Assembly (NCBI RefSeq): GCF_029335315.1
Contig: NZ_JARJLT010000025.1
Location: 1 to 41,433 of the forward strand
DNA length: 41,433 nt
Direction of reading: 5' to 3'
Origin: Pseudomonas citronellolis
GTDB taxonomy: Bacteria > Pseudomonadota > Gammaproteobacteria > Pseudomonadales > Pseudomonadaceae
Shown here: positions 1-7,811 of the stretch, piece by piece
Numbering within the stretch: the first letter of the stretch is position 1
Layout: the number at the start of each line of letters is the position of its first letter
Notes under the pieces: generated by a model
What the model was told of the DNA's origin: nothing
The model's database searches: none
What the model saw: only the letters and a program-made list of their open reading frames with translations
Program-made: the position numbers and the translations under genes

Positions 1-1
1 A

Positions 2-21
2 CCCCCGCCCCATGGCGGGGG
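2..21. other. Hairpin upstream of cysT
   Basis: Eight-base arms CCCCCGCC and GGCGGGGG flank a CCAT loop. There is no T-tract after it on the plus strand. It lies just before the cysT ribosome binding site, where the sulfate-binding protein gene (sbp) often ends in Pseudomonas. It could be a leaky terminator or mRNA-stabilising hairpin that sets the ratio of binding protein to permease; this is inference because the upstream gene is outside the window. Confidence 0.5.
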
Positions 22-50
22 CTCAACGCGTTCATGAGAAAGGACAGACG

Positions 51-869
51 ATGTCACGACGCATCTCCCCGGTCATACCCGGCTTCGGGCTGACTCTGGG
101 CTACACCCTGGTGTATCTCAGCCTGTTGGTGCTGATTCCGCTGGGGGCCATGTTCCTCAAGACGACCCAGCTCTCCTGGGACCAGTTCTGGACCATCATC
201 ACCGCGCCGCGCGTGCTCGCCGCGCTCAAGCTGAGCTTCGGCACCGCGCTGATCGCCGCCATCATCAACGGCGTGATCGGCACCCTGCTGGCCTGGGTGC
301 TGGTGCGCTACCGCTTCCCCGGGCGCAAGATCATCGACGCGATGATCGACCTGCCCTTCGCCCTGCCCACCGCCGTCGCCGGCATCGCCCTCACCGCGCT
401 CTACGCGCCGAACGGGATGGTCGGCCGCTTCGCCACCGAGCTCGGTTTCAAGATCGCCTACACCCCCCTGGGCATCACCCTGGCGCTGACCTTCGTGGTC
501 CTGCCGTTCGTGGTGCGCACGGTGCAGCCGGTGCTGGCGGACATCCCCCGCGAAGTCGAGGAAGCCGCCGCCTGCCTGGGCGCCAAGCCGCTGCAGGTGT
601 TCCGCCACGTGCTCCTGCCGGCGCTGCTGCCGGCCTGGCTGACCGGCTTCGCCCTGGCTTTCGCCCGCGGCGTCGGCGAGTACGGCTCGGTGATCTTCAT
701 CGCCGGCAACATGCCGATGAAGACCGAGATCCTGCCGCTGCTGATCATGGTCAAGCTGGACCAGTACGACTACACCGGCGCCACCGCCATCGGCGTGCTG
801 ATGCTGGTGGTGGCCTTCATCCTGCTGCTGCTGATCAACCTGCTGCAACGCCGCATCGAAACCCCGTAA
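51..869 (+). CDS. cysT: Sulfate/thiosulfate ABC transporter permease CysT (CysU)
   Basis: One of the two inner-membrane permease subunits of the ATP-driven sulfate/thiosulfate importer that supplies cysteine synthesis. The 272-residue product has six hydrophobic segments. The EAA loop that docks on the ATPase is visible around residues 175-195 ([17 protein letters not shown]), followed by the GEYGS stretch typical of CysT. I chose the ATG at 51 rather than an in-frame ATG at 12, because AAAGGACA sits 6-12 bases before it and the family starts at this hydrophobic segment. cysW follows 10 bases after the stop, so the two are co-transcribed. Sulfur limitation through CysB probably controls the operon, but the promoter is not in the window. 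Confidence 0.96.
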   Translation: MSRRISPVIPGFGLTLGYTLVYLSLLVLIPLGAMFLKTTQLSWDQFWTIITAPRVLAALKLSFGTALIAAIINGVIGTLLAWVLVRYRFPGRKIIDAMIDLPFALPTAVAGIALTALYAPNGMVGRFATELGFKIAYTPLGITLALTFVVLPFVVRTVQPVLADIPREVEEAAACLGAKPLQVFRHVLLPALLPAWLTGFALAFARGVGEYGSVIFIAGNMPMKTEILPLLIMVKLDQYDYTGATAIGVLMLVVAFILLLLINLLQRRIETP

Positions 870-879
870 GGAGCGCGCC

Positions 880-1752
880 ATGAGTTCCGCAACGCTTTCC
901 ACCGCTCAAGCGGCGAACGCCGCCCGGCGCGGTAATCCCTGGGGTCGCCGGGCGCTGATCGGCCTGGCCTGGCTGGCCTTCGCGCTGTTCCTGCTGCTGC
1001 CGCTGTTCGTGGTCCTGAGCGAGGCGCTGAAGCAGGGCTTCGGCACCTTCTTCGAGGCCATCCTCGAACCCGACGCCCTCGCCGCGCTGCGGCTGACGCT
1101 GCTCGCCGTGGCCATCTCGGTGCCGCTGAACCTGGTGTTCGGCGTGGCCGCCGCCTGGTGCGTGAGCAAGTTCGAGTTCCCCGGCAAGAGCATCCTCGTG
1201 ACCCTGATCGACCTGCCGTTCTCGGTCTCGCCGGTGATCGCCGGCCTGATCTACGTACTGCTGTTCGGCGCCCAGGGTTACTTCGGCCAGTGGCTCAGCG
1301 ACCACGACATCCAGATCGTCTTCGCCGTGCCCGGCATCGTCCTGGCGACCATCTTCGTGACCTTCCCCTTCGTCGCTCGCGAACTGATCCCGCTGATGCA
1401 GGAACAGGGCACCCAGGAGGAAGAGGCCGCGCGCCTGCTCGGCGCCAACGGCTGGCAGATGTTCTGGCACGTGACCCTGCCGAACATCAAATGGGGCCTG
1501 ATCTACGGCGTGGTGCTGTGCACCGCGCGGGCGATGGGCGAGTTCGGCGCGGTGTCGGTGGTTTCCGGGCACATCCGCGGCGTCACCAACACCCTGCCGC
1601 TGCACGTCGAGATCCTCTACAACGAATACAACCACGTCGCCGCGTTCAGCGTCGCCACCCTGCTGCTGCTGATGGCCCTGGTCATCCTGCTGCTGAAGCA
1701 GTGGAGCGAGTCGCGCCTGTCCCGTACCAAAGTCAAAGCTGACGATGAATAA
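880..1752 (+). CDS. cysW: Sulfate/thiosulfate ABC transporter permease CysW
   Basis: Second permease subunit of the sulfate/thiosulfate importer; it pairs with CysT to form the channel energised by CysA. The 290-residue protein has six predicted membrane helices after a polar N-terminus of about 30 residues. Its EAA loop reads [19 protein letters not shown], and [19 protein letters not shown] follows, as expected for CysW. GGAG lies 6-9 bases before the ATG. It is the middle gene of a tight operon, with 10 bases to cysT and 14 to cysA. Confidence 0.97.
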   Translation: MSSATLSTAQAANAARRGNPWGRRALIGLAWLAFALFLLLPLFVVLSEALKQGFGTFFEAILEPDALAALRLTLLAVAISVPLNLVFGVAAAWCVSKFEFPGKSILVTLIDLPFSVSPVIAGLIYVLLFGAQGYFGQWLSDHDIQIVFAVPGIVLATIFVTFPFVARELIPLMQEQGTQEEEAARLLGANGWQMFWHVTLPNIKWGLIYGVVLCTARAMGEFGAVSVVSGHIRGVTNTLPLHVEILYNEYNHVAAFSVATLLLLMALVILLLKQWSESRLSRTKVKADDE

Positions 1753-1766
1753 GTGAGAGCCACGCC

Positions 1767-2756
1767 ATGAGCATCGAGATCCGTAACGTCAGCAAGAACT
1801 TCAACGCCTTCAAGGCGCTGAACGACATCAACCTAGACATCCACAGCGGCGAGCTGGTGGCCCTGCTCGGCCCCTCCGGCTGCGGCAAGACCACCCTGCT
1901 GCGCATCATCGCCGGCCTGGAAACCCCGGACGCCGGCAACATCGTGTTCCACGGCGAGGACGTCTCGCAGCACGACGTGCGCGATCGCAACGTCGGCTTC
2001 GTGTTCCAGCACTACGCGCTGTTCCGCCACATGACGGTGTTCGACAACGTCGCCTTCGGCCTGCGCATGAAACCGAAGAAAGAGCGCCCGAGCGAGTCGC
2101 GCATCGCCGAGAAGGTTCACGAGTTGCTGAACATGGTGCAGCTGGACTGGCTCGCCGACCGCTACCCGGAACAACTTTCCGGCGGCCAGCGCCAACGTAT
2201 CGCCCTGGCCCGCGCGTTGGCGGTGGAGCCGAAGATCCTGCTGCTAGACGAACCCTTCGGCGCCCTCGACGCCAAGGTGCGCAAGGAGCTGCGTCGCTGG
2301 CTGGCGCGCCTGCACGAGGAGATCAACCTGACCTCCGTGTTCGTCACCCACGACCAGGAAGAAGCGATGGAGGTCGCCGACCGCATCGTGGTGATGAACA
2401 AGGGCGTGATCGAGCAGATCGGCTCGCCAGGCGAGGTCTACGAGAAGCCGGCCAGCGACTTCGTCTACCACTTCCTCGGCGACTCCAACCGCCTGCACCT
2501 GGGCAACGACGAGCACCTGCTGTTCCGCCCGCACGAGGTCTCGCTGTCGCGCCAGGAGGTCGAGGAACACCGCGCCGCCGAAGTCCGCGACATCCGTCCG
2601 CTGGGCGCGATCACCCGGGTGACGCTGAAGGTCGATGGCCAGGACGAGCTGATCGAGGCCGAAGTGGTCAAGGACCACGACAGCCTGGTCGGCCTGGCCC
2701 GCGGCGAAACCCTGTACTTCAAGCCCAAGGCCTACCAGCAGGTGGCGAACATCTGA
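1767..2756 (+). CDS. cysA: Sulfate/thiosulfate ABC transporter ATPase CysA
   Basis: Cytoplasmic ATPase subunit that powers sulfate/thiosulfate import with CysT and CysW. In 329 residues it has Walker [10 protein letters not shown] (about 35-43), the Q-loop (FVFQHYALF), signature [15 protein letters not shown], Walker [12 protein letters not shown] and the switch [11 protein letters not shown]-terminal TOBE-like regulatory domain begins near FRPHEVSLS (about 253). Length and order are normal for the family. It is the last gene of the cysTWA operon and is followed by repeat hairpins. Confidence 0.97.
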   Translation: MSIEIRNVSKNFNAFKALNDINLDIHSGELVALLGPSGCGKTTLLRIIAGLETPDAGNIVFHGEDVSQHDVRDRNVGFVFQHYALFRHMTVFDNVAFGLRMKPKKERPSESRIAEKVHELLNMVQLDWLADRYPEQLSGGQRQRIALARALAVEPKILLLDEPFGALDAKVRKELRRWLARLHEEINLTSVFVTHDQEEAMEVADRIVVMNKGVIEQIGSPGEVYEKPASDFVYHFLGDSNRLHLGNDEHLLFRPHEVSLSRQEVEEHRAAEVRDIRPLGAITRVTLKVDGQDELIEAEVVKDHDSLVGLARGETLYFKPKAYQQVANI

Positions 2757-2771
2757 GCCGCCGGAACCAGC

Positions 2772-2839
2772 GGCGGATAACCGCGAACGGTTATCCGCCC
2801 TACGTCCCACCGCAGGGTGCATAACGCCTACGGCGTTAT
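2772..2839. repeat. Pair of GGATAAC-type palindromic repeats
   Basis: Two hairpins lie in the 116-base gap after cysA. The first has 12-base arms GGCGGATAACCG and CGGTTATCCGCC around CGAA (2772-2799). The second is ATAACGCC-TAC-GGCGTTAT (2821-2839) and continues into TTATCCGCC, which also ends the first unit. The shared TTATCCGCC core suggests one dispersed intergenic repeat family, a kind common in P. aeruginosa-group genomes. The pair separates convergent cysA and the TetR gene and may act as a bidirectional transcript end. Confidence 0.7.
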
Positions 2840-2872
2840 CCGCCGTCAGCCCCGTACCAGAGCACGAATGGC

Positions 2873-3433
2873 CTAGTCCTCCAGCTGGCGCAGGAGGAAC
2901 GCCTTGCTCGATTCGACGATCGCCCGCTGGGTCTCCTCGCTGGTGGTCATACGCGCCAGCACCAGGGCGCCGACACACTGGCTGATCATCGCCCAGGCGT
3001 CCTCGGCATTGCCCAGCTCCTCCGCCCAGGCGCGCTGCAACTCGACCAGCGCCGTTTCCACGCGGCCGCGCAGCGCTTCATCGGCGCGGGCGATCTCGGC
3101 GCCCAAGGCGGGAATCGCGCAGCCGCCGTCCACGTTCTGCACGTGCGCCAAGGTCAGGTAGCGCTGCAGGCAGCGCTCCAGGCGCTGGCGGCCACGGCTG
3201 TCGCCGCCCCGGCCGAGGCGCTCGGCGCTGCGCGTCAGCTCGCGCTCGACGATGGCGGCGAACAGCGCATCCTTGGACGGGAAGTGGTTGTAGAAGGCGC
3301 CGCCGCTCAGCCCCACCGCCTTCATCAGCGCGTCCACACCGACGCTGGCGAAACCCTCGCGCTTGGCGATGGCGCCGCTGCTTTCCAGCAGGCGCTGGCG
3401 GGTTTCTTCCTTGTGGCTGGCTGAGTAGCGCAT
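2873..3433 (-). CDS. TetR/AcrR family transcriptional regulator
   Basis: A 186-residue one-domain repressor of the TetR type. The N-terminal helix-turn-helix spans roughly residues 8-55, with the recognition part VGVDALMKAVGLSGGAFYNHFPSKDALFAA; the rest is the all-helical ligand-binding/dimerisation half. The start is the ATG at 3433 (MRYSASHKEETRQ), since this begins the family's usual N-terminal helix and an open frame further upstream is non-coding in character. It is divergent from the SDR gene at 3533, with a palindrome in the 99-base gap, so it most likely represses itself and that gene. The ligand is unknown. Confidence 0.93.
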   Translation of the reverse strand: MRYSASHKEETRQRLLESSGAIAKREGFASVGVDALMKAVGLSGGAFYNHFPSKDALFAAIVERELTRSAERLGRGGDSRGRQRLERCLQRYLTLAHVQNVDGGCAIPALGAEIARADEALRGRVETALVELQRAWAEELGNAEDAWAMISQCVGALVLARMTTSEETQRAIVESSKAFLLRQLED

Positions 3434-3454
3434 GGCGTGGGCTCCGCAAATGGC

Positions 3455-3482
3455 TTGACGACGACGGGAAGCATAACATAAC
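3455..3482 (+). promoter_or_regulatory. Candidate sigma-70 promoter for the SDR gene
   Basis: TTGACG (3455-3460) and CATAAC (3477-3482) are separated by 16 bases and lie directly before the palindrome at 3486-3508. The match is moderate. Position relative to the operator would allow repression by the divergent TetR protein. Confidence 0.4.
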
Positions 3483-3485
3483 GTC

Positions 3486-3508
3486 CGTTTACCAAACGAT
3501 CGTTTACC
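3486..3508. promoter_or_regulatory. Candidate TetR operator
   Basis: A perfect 12-base palindrome AAACGATCGTTT (3494-3505) overlaps two direct copies of CGTTTACC (3486-3493 and 3501-3508), spaced 15 bases start to start. It lies between divergent TetR and SDR genes and just downstream of the candidate SDR promoter, the usual place for a TetR-family operator. Assignment to this regulator is inferred from position. Confidence 0.65.
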
Positions 3509-3532
3509 CATAACAACCAGAGGAAACGAAGC

Positions 3533-4276
3533 ATGAGCGCTGCCTCCCCCAACGAGAAGAAAGTGGTGCTGGTGATCGGCGCCGGCGACGCCACCGGTGG
3601 CGCCATCGCCCGCCGTTTCGCCCGCGAGGGCTACGTCGCCTGCGTTACCCGGCGCTCGGCGGACAAGCTGCAGCCGCTGGTCGACGCCATCCGCGCCGAA
3701 GGCGGCGAGGCCCACGGCTTCGCCTCGGACGCGCGCAAGGAAGAGGACGTACTCAGCCTGGTGGAGAGCATCGAACGCGACATCGGCCCCATCGAGGCCT
3801 TCGTCTTCAACATCGGCGCCAACGTGCCCTGCAGCATCCTCGACGAGACCGCGCGCAAGTATTTCAAGATCTGGGAAATGGCCTGCTTCTCCGGCTTCCT
3901 CACCAGCCAGGCAGTGGCCAGGCGCATGGTCACCCGCAAGCGCGGCACCCTGCTGTTCACCGGCGCCACCGCCGGCCTGCGCGGCGCGGCCGGGTTCGCC
4001 GCCTTCGCCGGGGCCAAGCACGGCATCCGCGCCCTGGCCCAGAGCATGGCCCGCGAGCTGGGGCCCATGGGCCTGCATGTGGCCCACGTGGTGGTCGACG
4101 GCGCCATCGACACCGACTTCATCCGCGACAACTTCCCCGAACGCTACGCGCTGAAGGACCAGGACGGCATCCTCGACCCCGAGCACATCGCCGAGAATTA
4201 CTGGTACCTGCACAGCCAACCGCGCGACGCCTGGACCTTCGAGCTGGATCTGCGCCCCTGGATCGAACGCTGGTAA
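3533..4276 (+). CDS. SDR-family oxidoreductase-like protein lacking the catalytic Ser/Tyr
   Basis: A 247-residue Rossmann-fold protein of the short-chain dehydrogenase/reductase superfamily. The dinucleotide-binding region is VIGAGDATGGAIARRFA (14-30), a variant of the usual TGxxxGIG, and FNIGAN (92-97) replaces NNAG. The YxxxK motif reads FAGAK (F158, K162), and the serine expected about 13 residues earlier is alanine (TGATAG), so the catalytic Tyr and Ser are both absent. I recall relatives with the same FAGAK pattern, so this looks like a family property rather than damage. A good ribosome site (AGAGGAAACG) precedes the ATG. It is probably co-transcribed with the isomerase at 4359 under TetR control. 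Substrate unknown; it may be non-catalytic or use another mechanism. Confidence 0.88.
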   Translation: MSAASPNEKKVVLVIGAGDATGGAIARRFAREGYVACVTRRSADKLQPLVDAIRAEGGEAHGFASDARKEEDVLSLVESIERDIGPIEAFVFNIGANVPCSILDETARKYFKIWEMACFSGFLTSQAVARRMVTRKRGTLLFTGATAGLRGAAGFAAFAGAKHGIRALAQSMARELGPMGLHVAHVVVDGAIDTDFIRDNFPERYALKDQDGILDPEHIAENYWYLHSQPRDAWTFELDLRPWIERW

Positions 4277-4277
4277 G

Positions 4278-4328
4278 AAATCGACAGACGCGCGGTTGGT
4301 CGTATGTCGATTTTGTGAATCCACAAAA
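4278..4328 (+). other. Overlapping inverted repeats between SDR and isomerase genes
   Basis: AAATCGACA (4278-4286) pairs perfectly with TGTCGATTT (4305-4313) across 18 bases. Immediately overlapping, TTTTGTG (4311-4317) pairs with CACAAAA (4322-4328) across AATC. The arms share three bases, so the two hairpins cannot both form fully in one transcript. They fill the 82-base gap before the isomerase, which ends in an A-rich stretch. An attenuator, processing site or second operator are all possible. Confidence 0.45.
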
Positions 4329-4358
4329 CGAACACAAAACAAAAAAGAGAGCCCCTTC

Positions 4359-4949
4359 ATGAGCAAGAGCGTCGAGTTCTACTTCGACTTCGGCAGCCCC
4401 GCCTCCTACCTGGCCTACACCCAGCTGCCGGGCCTGTGCGCCGAGGCCGGCGCCGCGCTGGTGTACCGCCCGGTCCTGCTGGGCGGCGTGTTCCAGGCCA
4501 CCGGTAACGCCTCGCCCGCCGCGGTGCCCGCCAAGGGCCGCCACTCCACCATCGACCTGGCGCGTTTCGCCCGGCGCTACGGTGTGCCGCTGAGAATGAA
4601 CCCGCATTTCCCGATCAACACCCTGCTGCTGATGCGCGCCGCCACCGGCGTGCAGCTGCGCCAGCCGGAGCGCTTCGAGGCGCTGCTGGCCTGCGTGTTC
4701 AAGGGCATGTGGGTGGACGGCCTGAACCTGGGCGACCCGGCGGTGCTGGGCCCATTGCTGGCAGGCGCCGGCTTCGACCCGCAGGCGCTGCTGGCGCTGA
4801 CGGCGGACCAGGACGTGAAGGACACGCTCAAGGCCAACACTGAAGCAGCCGTCAAGCGCGGCATGTTCGGCGCGCCGACCCTGTTCGTCGGCGACGAGAT
4901 GTTCTTCGGCCAGGACCGCCTGGACTTCGTCCGCGAAGCGCTGGCCTGA
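4359..4949 (+). CDS. 2-hydroxychromene-2-carboxylate isomerase / DsbA-family oxidoreductase
   Basis: A 196-residue thioredoxin-fold protein of the kappa-GST / HCCA isomerase group, which acts with glutathione on aromatic degradation intermediates in characterised members. The N-terminus FYFDFGSPASYLAY carries the conserved serine in place of DsbA cysteines. The C-terminal part RGMFGAPTLFVGDEMFFGQDRLDFV is the usual closing strand and helix. The ATG at 4359 is preferred over an in-frame upstream start because family members begin at this beta strand and GAGAG lies upstream. It follows the SDR gene by 82 bases on the same strand. True substrate cannot be read from sequence. Confidence 0.9.
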   Translation: MSKSVEFYFDFGSPASYLAYTQLPGLCAEAGAALVYRPVLLGGVFQATGNASPAAVPAKGRHSTIDLARFARRYGVPLRMNPHFPINTLLLMRAATGVQLRQPERFEALLACVFKGMWVDGLNLGDPAVLGPLLAGAGFDPQALLALTADQDVKDTLKANTEAAVKRGMFGAPTLFVGDEMFFGQDRLDFVREALA

Positions 4950-4956
4950 GATAAAT

Positions 4957-4976
4957 GGCGGCCCCATGGGGCCGCC
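4957..4976. terminator. Hairpin between convergent genes
   Basis: GGCGGCCCC-AT-GGGGCCGCC forms a perfect 9-base stem. It lies between the isomerase stop and the stop of the opposite-strand membrane protein gene. A short T-rich stretch follows on the plus strand (CTTGTC), and on the minus strand the sequence continues ATTTATC, so it may end both transcripts. Confidence 0.6.
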
Positions 4977-4984
4977 CTTGTCGA

Positions 4985-5386
4985 TCACAGACTGAGCGCG
5001 GCGGAGCGGCGCAGGCCGAAGAACTCCAGCTCCGCGAGCACCCCGACCGCCAGCGCCTGGCCGATCACGAAGACGCAGCCGGCCACGGTCGGCTGCACCC
5101 AGCCGCTGAGCAGCAGGAGCAGACTTTCCACCACCCACAGCAGATTGGCGGCGATCACCACCCAGACGCCGGCGCGCGACAGCGGGTCGCCGTTGGCCAT
5201 CCAGGCCAGCACCAGGGCGAAGGGCAACAGCACGATGCCGGCCACCATCAGCAGTGGCATCGGCAGGCCGAGCAGCCCGCTCAAGGGTTGCGCGGCCAGC
5301 GCCAGCAGCAGGCCGGTGGCGCCGCTGGCCAGGGCGTCGAGTTGCAGGGCGCGGCGAAGCAGCGGGGACGGTTGCAGCAGAGTCAT
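4985..5386 (-). CDS. Small four-helix integral membrane protein
   Basis: A 133-residue protein with four clear hydrophobic helices (about residues 15-38, 40-61, 72-95 and 97-120) and short polar ends. I do not recognise a named family with certainty; it resembles small conserved proteobacterial inner-membrane proteins of unknown role. The ATG at 5386 is chosen because a perfect AGGAGG stands six bases before it, which makes the longer reading frame unlikely. It is divergent from the XRE regulator at 5516, and a near-perfect palindrome lies between them, so it is probably that regulator's target. Confidence 0.82.
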   Translation of the reverse strand: MTLLQPSPLLRRALQLDALASGATGLLLALAAQPLSGLLGLPMPLLMVAGIVLLPFALVLAWMANGDPLSRAGVWVVIAANLLWVVESLLLLLSGWVQPTVAGCVFVIGQALAVGVLAELEFFGLRRSAALSL

Positions 5387-5462
5387 GGCGAATCCTCCTG
5401 AACGAAGCGCCATCGGTTGGCGGCGCCTGGCAGCAGAATCCGCCGGGCCCGGCGGCGCGTCG

Positions 5463-5479
5463 ATTACCTGCCAGGTAAT
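5463..5479. promoter_or_regulatory. 17-bp operator-like inverted repeat
   Basis: ATTACCTG-C-CAGGTAAT is a perfect 8+1+8 inverted repeat centred at 5471. It lies in the 129-base gap between the divergent membrane protein and XRE regulator genes, 37 bases before the regulator start. Symmetry and spacing suit a dimeric helix-turn-helix repressor; binding by the adjacent XRE protein is inferred from position. Confidence 0.7.
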
Positions 5480-5515
5480 GGCCGCGCCGCGCGCGCGGGT
5501 CTATCGTTCGATCCC

Positions 5516-6307
5516 ATGAACAGCCCGACGACCCAACCCGTCGGCGCCCTGCTCCGCCAATGGCGCCAGCGCCGCCGACTCAGCCAGCTCGACCTCGCCT
5601 GCGACGCGGAGATTTCCACGCGCCACCTGAGCTTCGTCGAGAACGGCCGCGCCCTGCCCAGCCGCGAGATGCTCCTGCACCTGGCCGACCAGCTCGACAT
5701 CCCGCTGCGCGAGCGCAACCGCCTGCTCAGCGCCGCCGGCTACGCGCCGGTGTACACCGAACTGCCGCTGGACGACCCGGAGCTGACCGTGGCCCGCCAG
5801 GCCATCGACCAGCTCCTCAAGGCCCACGAGCCCAACCCGGCGATGGTGGTGGACCGCCACTGGAACCTGCTGGCCTCCAACCACGCGGTGAGCGTATTCC
5901 TCACCGGCGTGGACGCGGAACTGCTGAAGCCGCCGGTGAACGTGCTGCGCATGAGCCTGCACCCCAAGGGGCTGGCGCCGCGCATCCTCAACCTGGCGCC
6001 GTGGAAGGTGCACGTGATGGCGCGCCTGCAAAGGGACATCGAGGCCAGCGGTGACGCGGCCCTGCAGGCGCTGCGCGATGAGTTGGCGAAGTACCCGGCG
6101 CCGCCCTGCGAGGAGCCGGGCGTCGACGACCGGGTGCTGATTCCGGTGCAACTGCAGACCGAACTGGGCGTGGTCAGCCTGATCGGCACCATCACCGTGT
6201 TCGGCACCCCGGTGGATGTGACCCTGTCGGAACTGGCGCTGGAGACCTTCTTCCCGGCCGACCCGGACAGCGCGCGGCTGCTGCGCGCGCTGGTCGGCGC
6301 GGACTGA
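5516..6307 (+). CDS. XRE-family regulator with MmyB-like ligand-binding domain
   Basis: A 263-residue regulator. An N-terminal Cro/C1-type helix-turn-helix occupies about residues 8-65 (RRLSQLDLACDAEISTRHLS, then VENGRALPSREMLLHLADQL). It is followed by a PAS-like MmyB/MltR-type ligand-binding domain starting near AIDQLLKAHEPNPAMVVDRHWNLLASN (about 95-120). Family members have been linked to fatty-acid-like ligands and are often divergent from the gene they control. Here the neighbour is the small membrane protein at 4985-5386. The ATG at 5516 is preferred over the longer frame because it begins at the usual distance before the helix-turn-helix, although the ribosome site is weak. Confidence 0.9.
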   Translation: MNSPTTQPVGALLRQWRQRRRLSQLDLACDAEISTRHLSFVENGRALPSREMLLHLADQLDIPLRERNRLLSAAGYAPVYTELPLDDPELTVARQAIDQLLKAHEPNPAMVVDRHWNLLASNHAVSVFLTGVDAELLKPPVNVLRMSLHPKGLAPRILNLAPWKVHVMARLQRDIEASGDAALQALRDELAKYPAPPCEEPGVDDRVLIPVQLQTELGVVSLIGTITVFGTPVDVTLSELALETFFPADPDSARLLRALVGAD

Positions 6308-6313
6308 CGCGGC

Positions 6314-6838
6314 TCAGGCGGCGGCTTTCTTGTCGCGGATGCAGGTTGGCCCGGCGCGTTCTTCCACGGCGCGGCGCACATCGTCGCGCAGGCCGAGCAG
6401 GAAGGCCGCCTCGGCGGCGACGAACAGCGGGCCGACGATCAGCCCCACCAGGTCGTCGACGAAGGCCGGCTTGCGCCCCTCGTAGTAGTGGCCGACGAAC
6501 TGGATCACCCAGCCCACCAGGAACAGCCCGAGGCCCCAGACCAGCCAGCTGCCGGTGGAACCTGCGGCCAGCGCGGCGCCGCACCACAGCGACAGCGCCA
6601 GCAGCGCGGTCATCAGCAGGCCGAAGCGCAGGTCCAGGCGCAGGTAGAACACCGCCGAAGCCGCCGCCACCAGGGTCGCCGGCGCCAGCAGCAGGCCACC
6701 GACCTCCACGCCCGGGCGCGACAGCAGTACAGCGATGGACAGGACGATCATGGGGATGCCGATGAAGTGGCTGAGGATGTTGCGGCGGTCGCGGTGATAA
6801 GCGGCGTACTGCGCCAGGTGGTCAACGAGGGTTTTCAT
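6314..6838 (-). CDS. Mpo1-like (DUF962) membrane protein
   Basis: A 174-residue protein of the Mpo1/YGL010w-like family. Yeast Mpo1 is an iron-dependent dioxygenase in alpha-oxidation of 2-hydroxy fatty acids; bacterial members are largely uncharacterised. Family histidine motifs are visible: the N-terminal YAAYHRDRRNILSHFIGIP (about 11-29) and the C-terminal FVGHYYEGRKPAFVDDL. Four hydrophobic helices lie between and after them. The ATG at 6838 is chosen because MKTLVDHLAQYAAYH matches the family start. It converges on the XRE gene with only 6 bases between stops and is divergent from the Crp-type regulator. Confidence 0.88.
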   Translation of the reverse strand: MKTLVDHLAQYAAYHRDRRNILSHFIGIPMIVLSIAVLLSRPGVEVGGLLLAPATLVAAASAVFYLRLDLRFGLLMTALLALSLWCGAALAAGSTGSWLVWGLGLFLVGWVIQFVGHYYEGRKPAFVDDLVGLIVGPLFVAAEAAFLLGLRDDVRRAVEERAGPTCIRDKKAAA

Positions 6839-6917
6839 TGTTGTGTCGTTTCCAGGCAAGGTGCTGGCATCATGGCTTGGACTGCCGTACCACTCTGTCA
6901 ACTAGCCGACAAAGCCC

Positions 6918-7613
6918 ATGCCCGACACCGCCGCCTGCCTGCACCGCATCGCCTCCGGACGCTGGTTCCAGCACCTGCCCGCCGACCTGCGCGAAGCCCT
7001 CGGCCACGCCGCCGTGGTCCGCCGCCTGCCCGCCGGGCAGCGCCTGTTCGCCCGCGGCGACGCGCCCTGCGGGCTGTACTGCGTGGTCGAAGGGCGGATG
7101 CGCGTCGGCGCGGTCGGCGCCAGCGGCAAGGAGGCGCTGCTGGCGCTGGTCGAGGCGCCCAACTGGTTCGGCGAGATCTGCCTGTTCGACGGCCAGCCGC
7201 GCACCCACGACGCCTACGCCGAAGGCCCGACCACCCTGCTGCAGGTGCCGCAGCCGGCGCTGCACGCGCTGCTCGCGGAAAAGCCGCAGTACTGGCGCGA
7301 GTTCGCCCTGCTGATGAGCCACAAGCTGCGCCTGGCGTTCACCGTGCTGGAGGAACAGGCCCTGCTGCCAGCCGCCCAGCGCCTGGCGCGGCGCCTGCTG
7401 ATGCTGGCCGCCAGCTACGGCGAGGCGCAGGCCAGCCAGCGCGAGTTGCACCTGCCGCAGGAACAGCTGGCGGCGATGCTCGGCCTGTCGCGGCAGACCA
7501 CCAACCACCTGCTCAAGGAGCTGGAGGCCGCCGGCGTGCTGCGGCTGAGCTACGCCGGCATCGAAATCCTCGATCCGCATGGCCTGCGCGCCGCCGCCGG
7601 GGTCGAAGCATGA
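6918..7613 (+). CDS. Crp/Fnr-family transcriptional regulator
   Basis: A 231-residue regulator. The N-terminal cyclic-nucleotide-type beta-barrel spans about residues 15-125 (LPAGQRLFARGDAPCGLYCV, then GKEALLALVEAPNWFGEI and FDGQPRTHDAYA at the phosphate-binding cassette). A dimerisation helix follows, then a winged helix-turn-helix near the C-terminus (LPQEQLAAMLGLSRQTTNHL). No Fnr-type cysteine cluster is present. The pocket keeps an arginine in PRTH, so cAMP-like binding is possible but unproven. It is divergent from the Mpo1-like gene, with 79 bases between starts. Confidence 0.92.
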   Translation: MPDTAACLHRIASGRWFQHLPADLREALGHAAVVRRLPAGQRLFARGDAPCGLYCVVEGRMRVGAVGASGKEALLALVEAPNWFGEICLFDGQPRTHDAYAEGPTTLLQVPQPALHALLAEKPQYWREFALLMSHKLRLAFTVLEEQALLPAAQRLARRLLMLAASYGEAQASQRELHLPQEQLAAMLGLSRQTTNHLLKELEAAGVLRLSYAGIEILDPHGLRAAAGVEA

Positions 7614-7678
7614 CGCGGTTGGCGAATCACTCTTTCGGATGGTTGCAGCGGCCGGCTTAGTCGCTAGCCTGTTGCGAA

Positions 7679-7774
7679 CCCCGCGACGGCGGGGCACGGT
7701 TTCCCGCGCAGGGGGCCGGCCGGCCAAGCCGGTGCTGTTCGCGAAACCATCCACGCCCGGCGAAGCCGGCGTGG
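7679..7774. other. Hairpins in gap before exported protein gene
   Basis: The 198-base gap holds two hairpins: CCCCGC-GACG-GCGGGG (7679-7694), and CCACGCC with GGCGTGG (7751-7774) extended by an inner GGC-GAA-GCC. Neither has a T-tract. The first may end the Crp-type gene's transcript inefficiently; I see no other feature here. Confidence 0.35.
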
Positions 7775-7811
7775 CCAGGCGGCCAACAAGAACAACAGGG
7801 AAACTCCCGCC

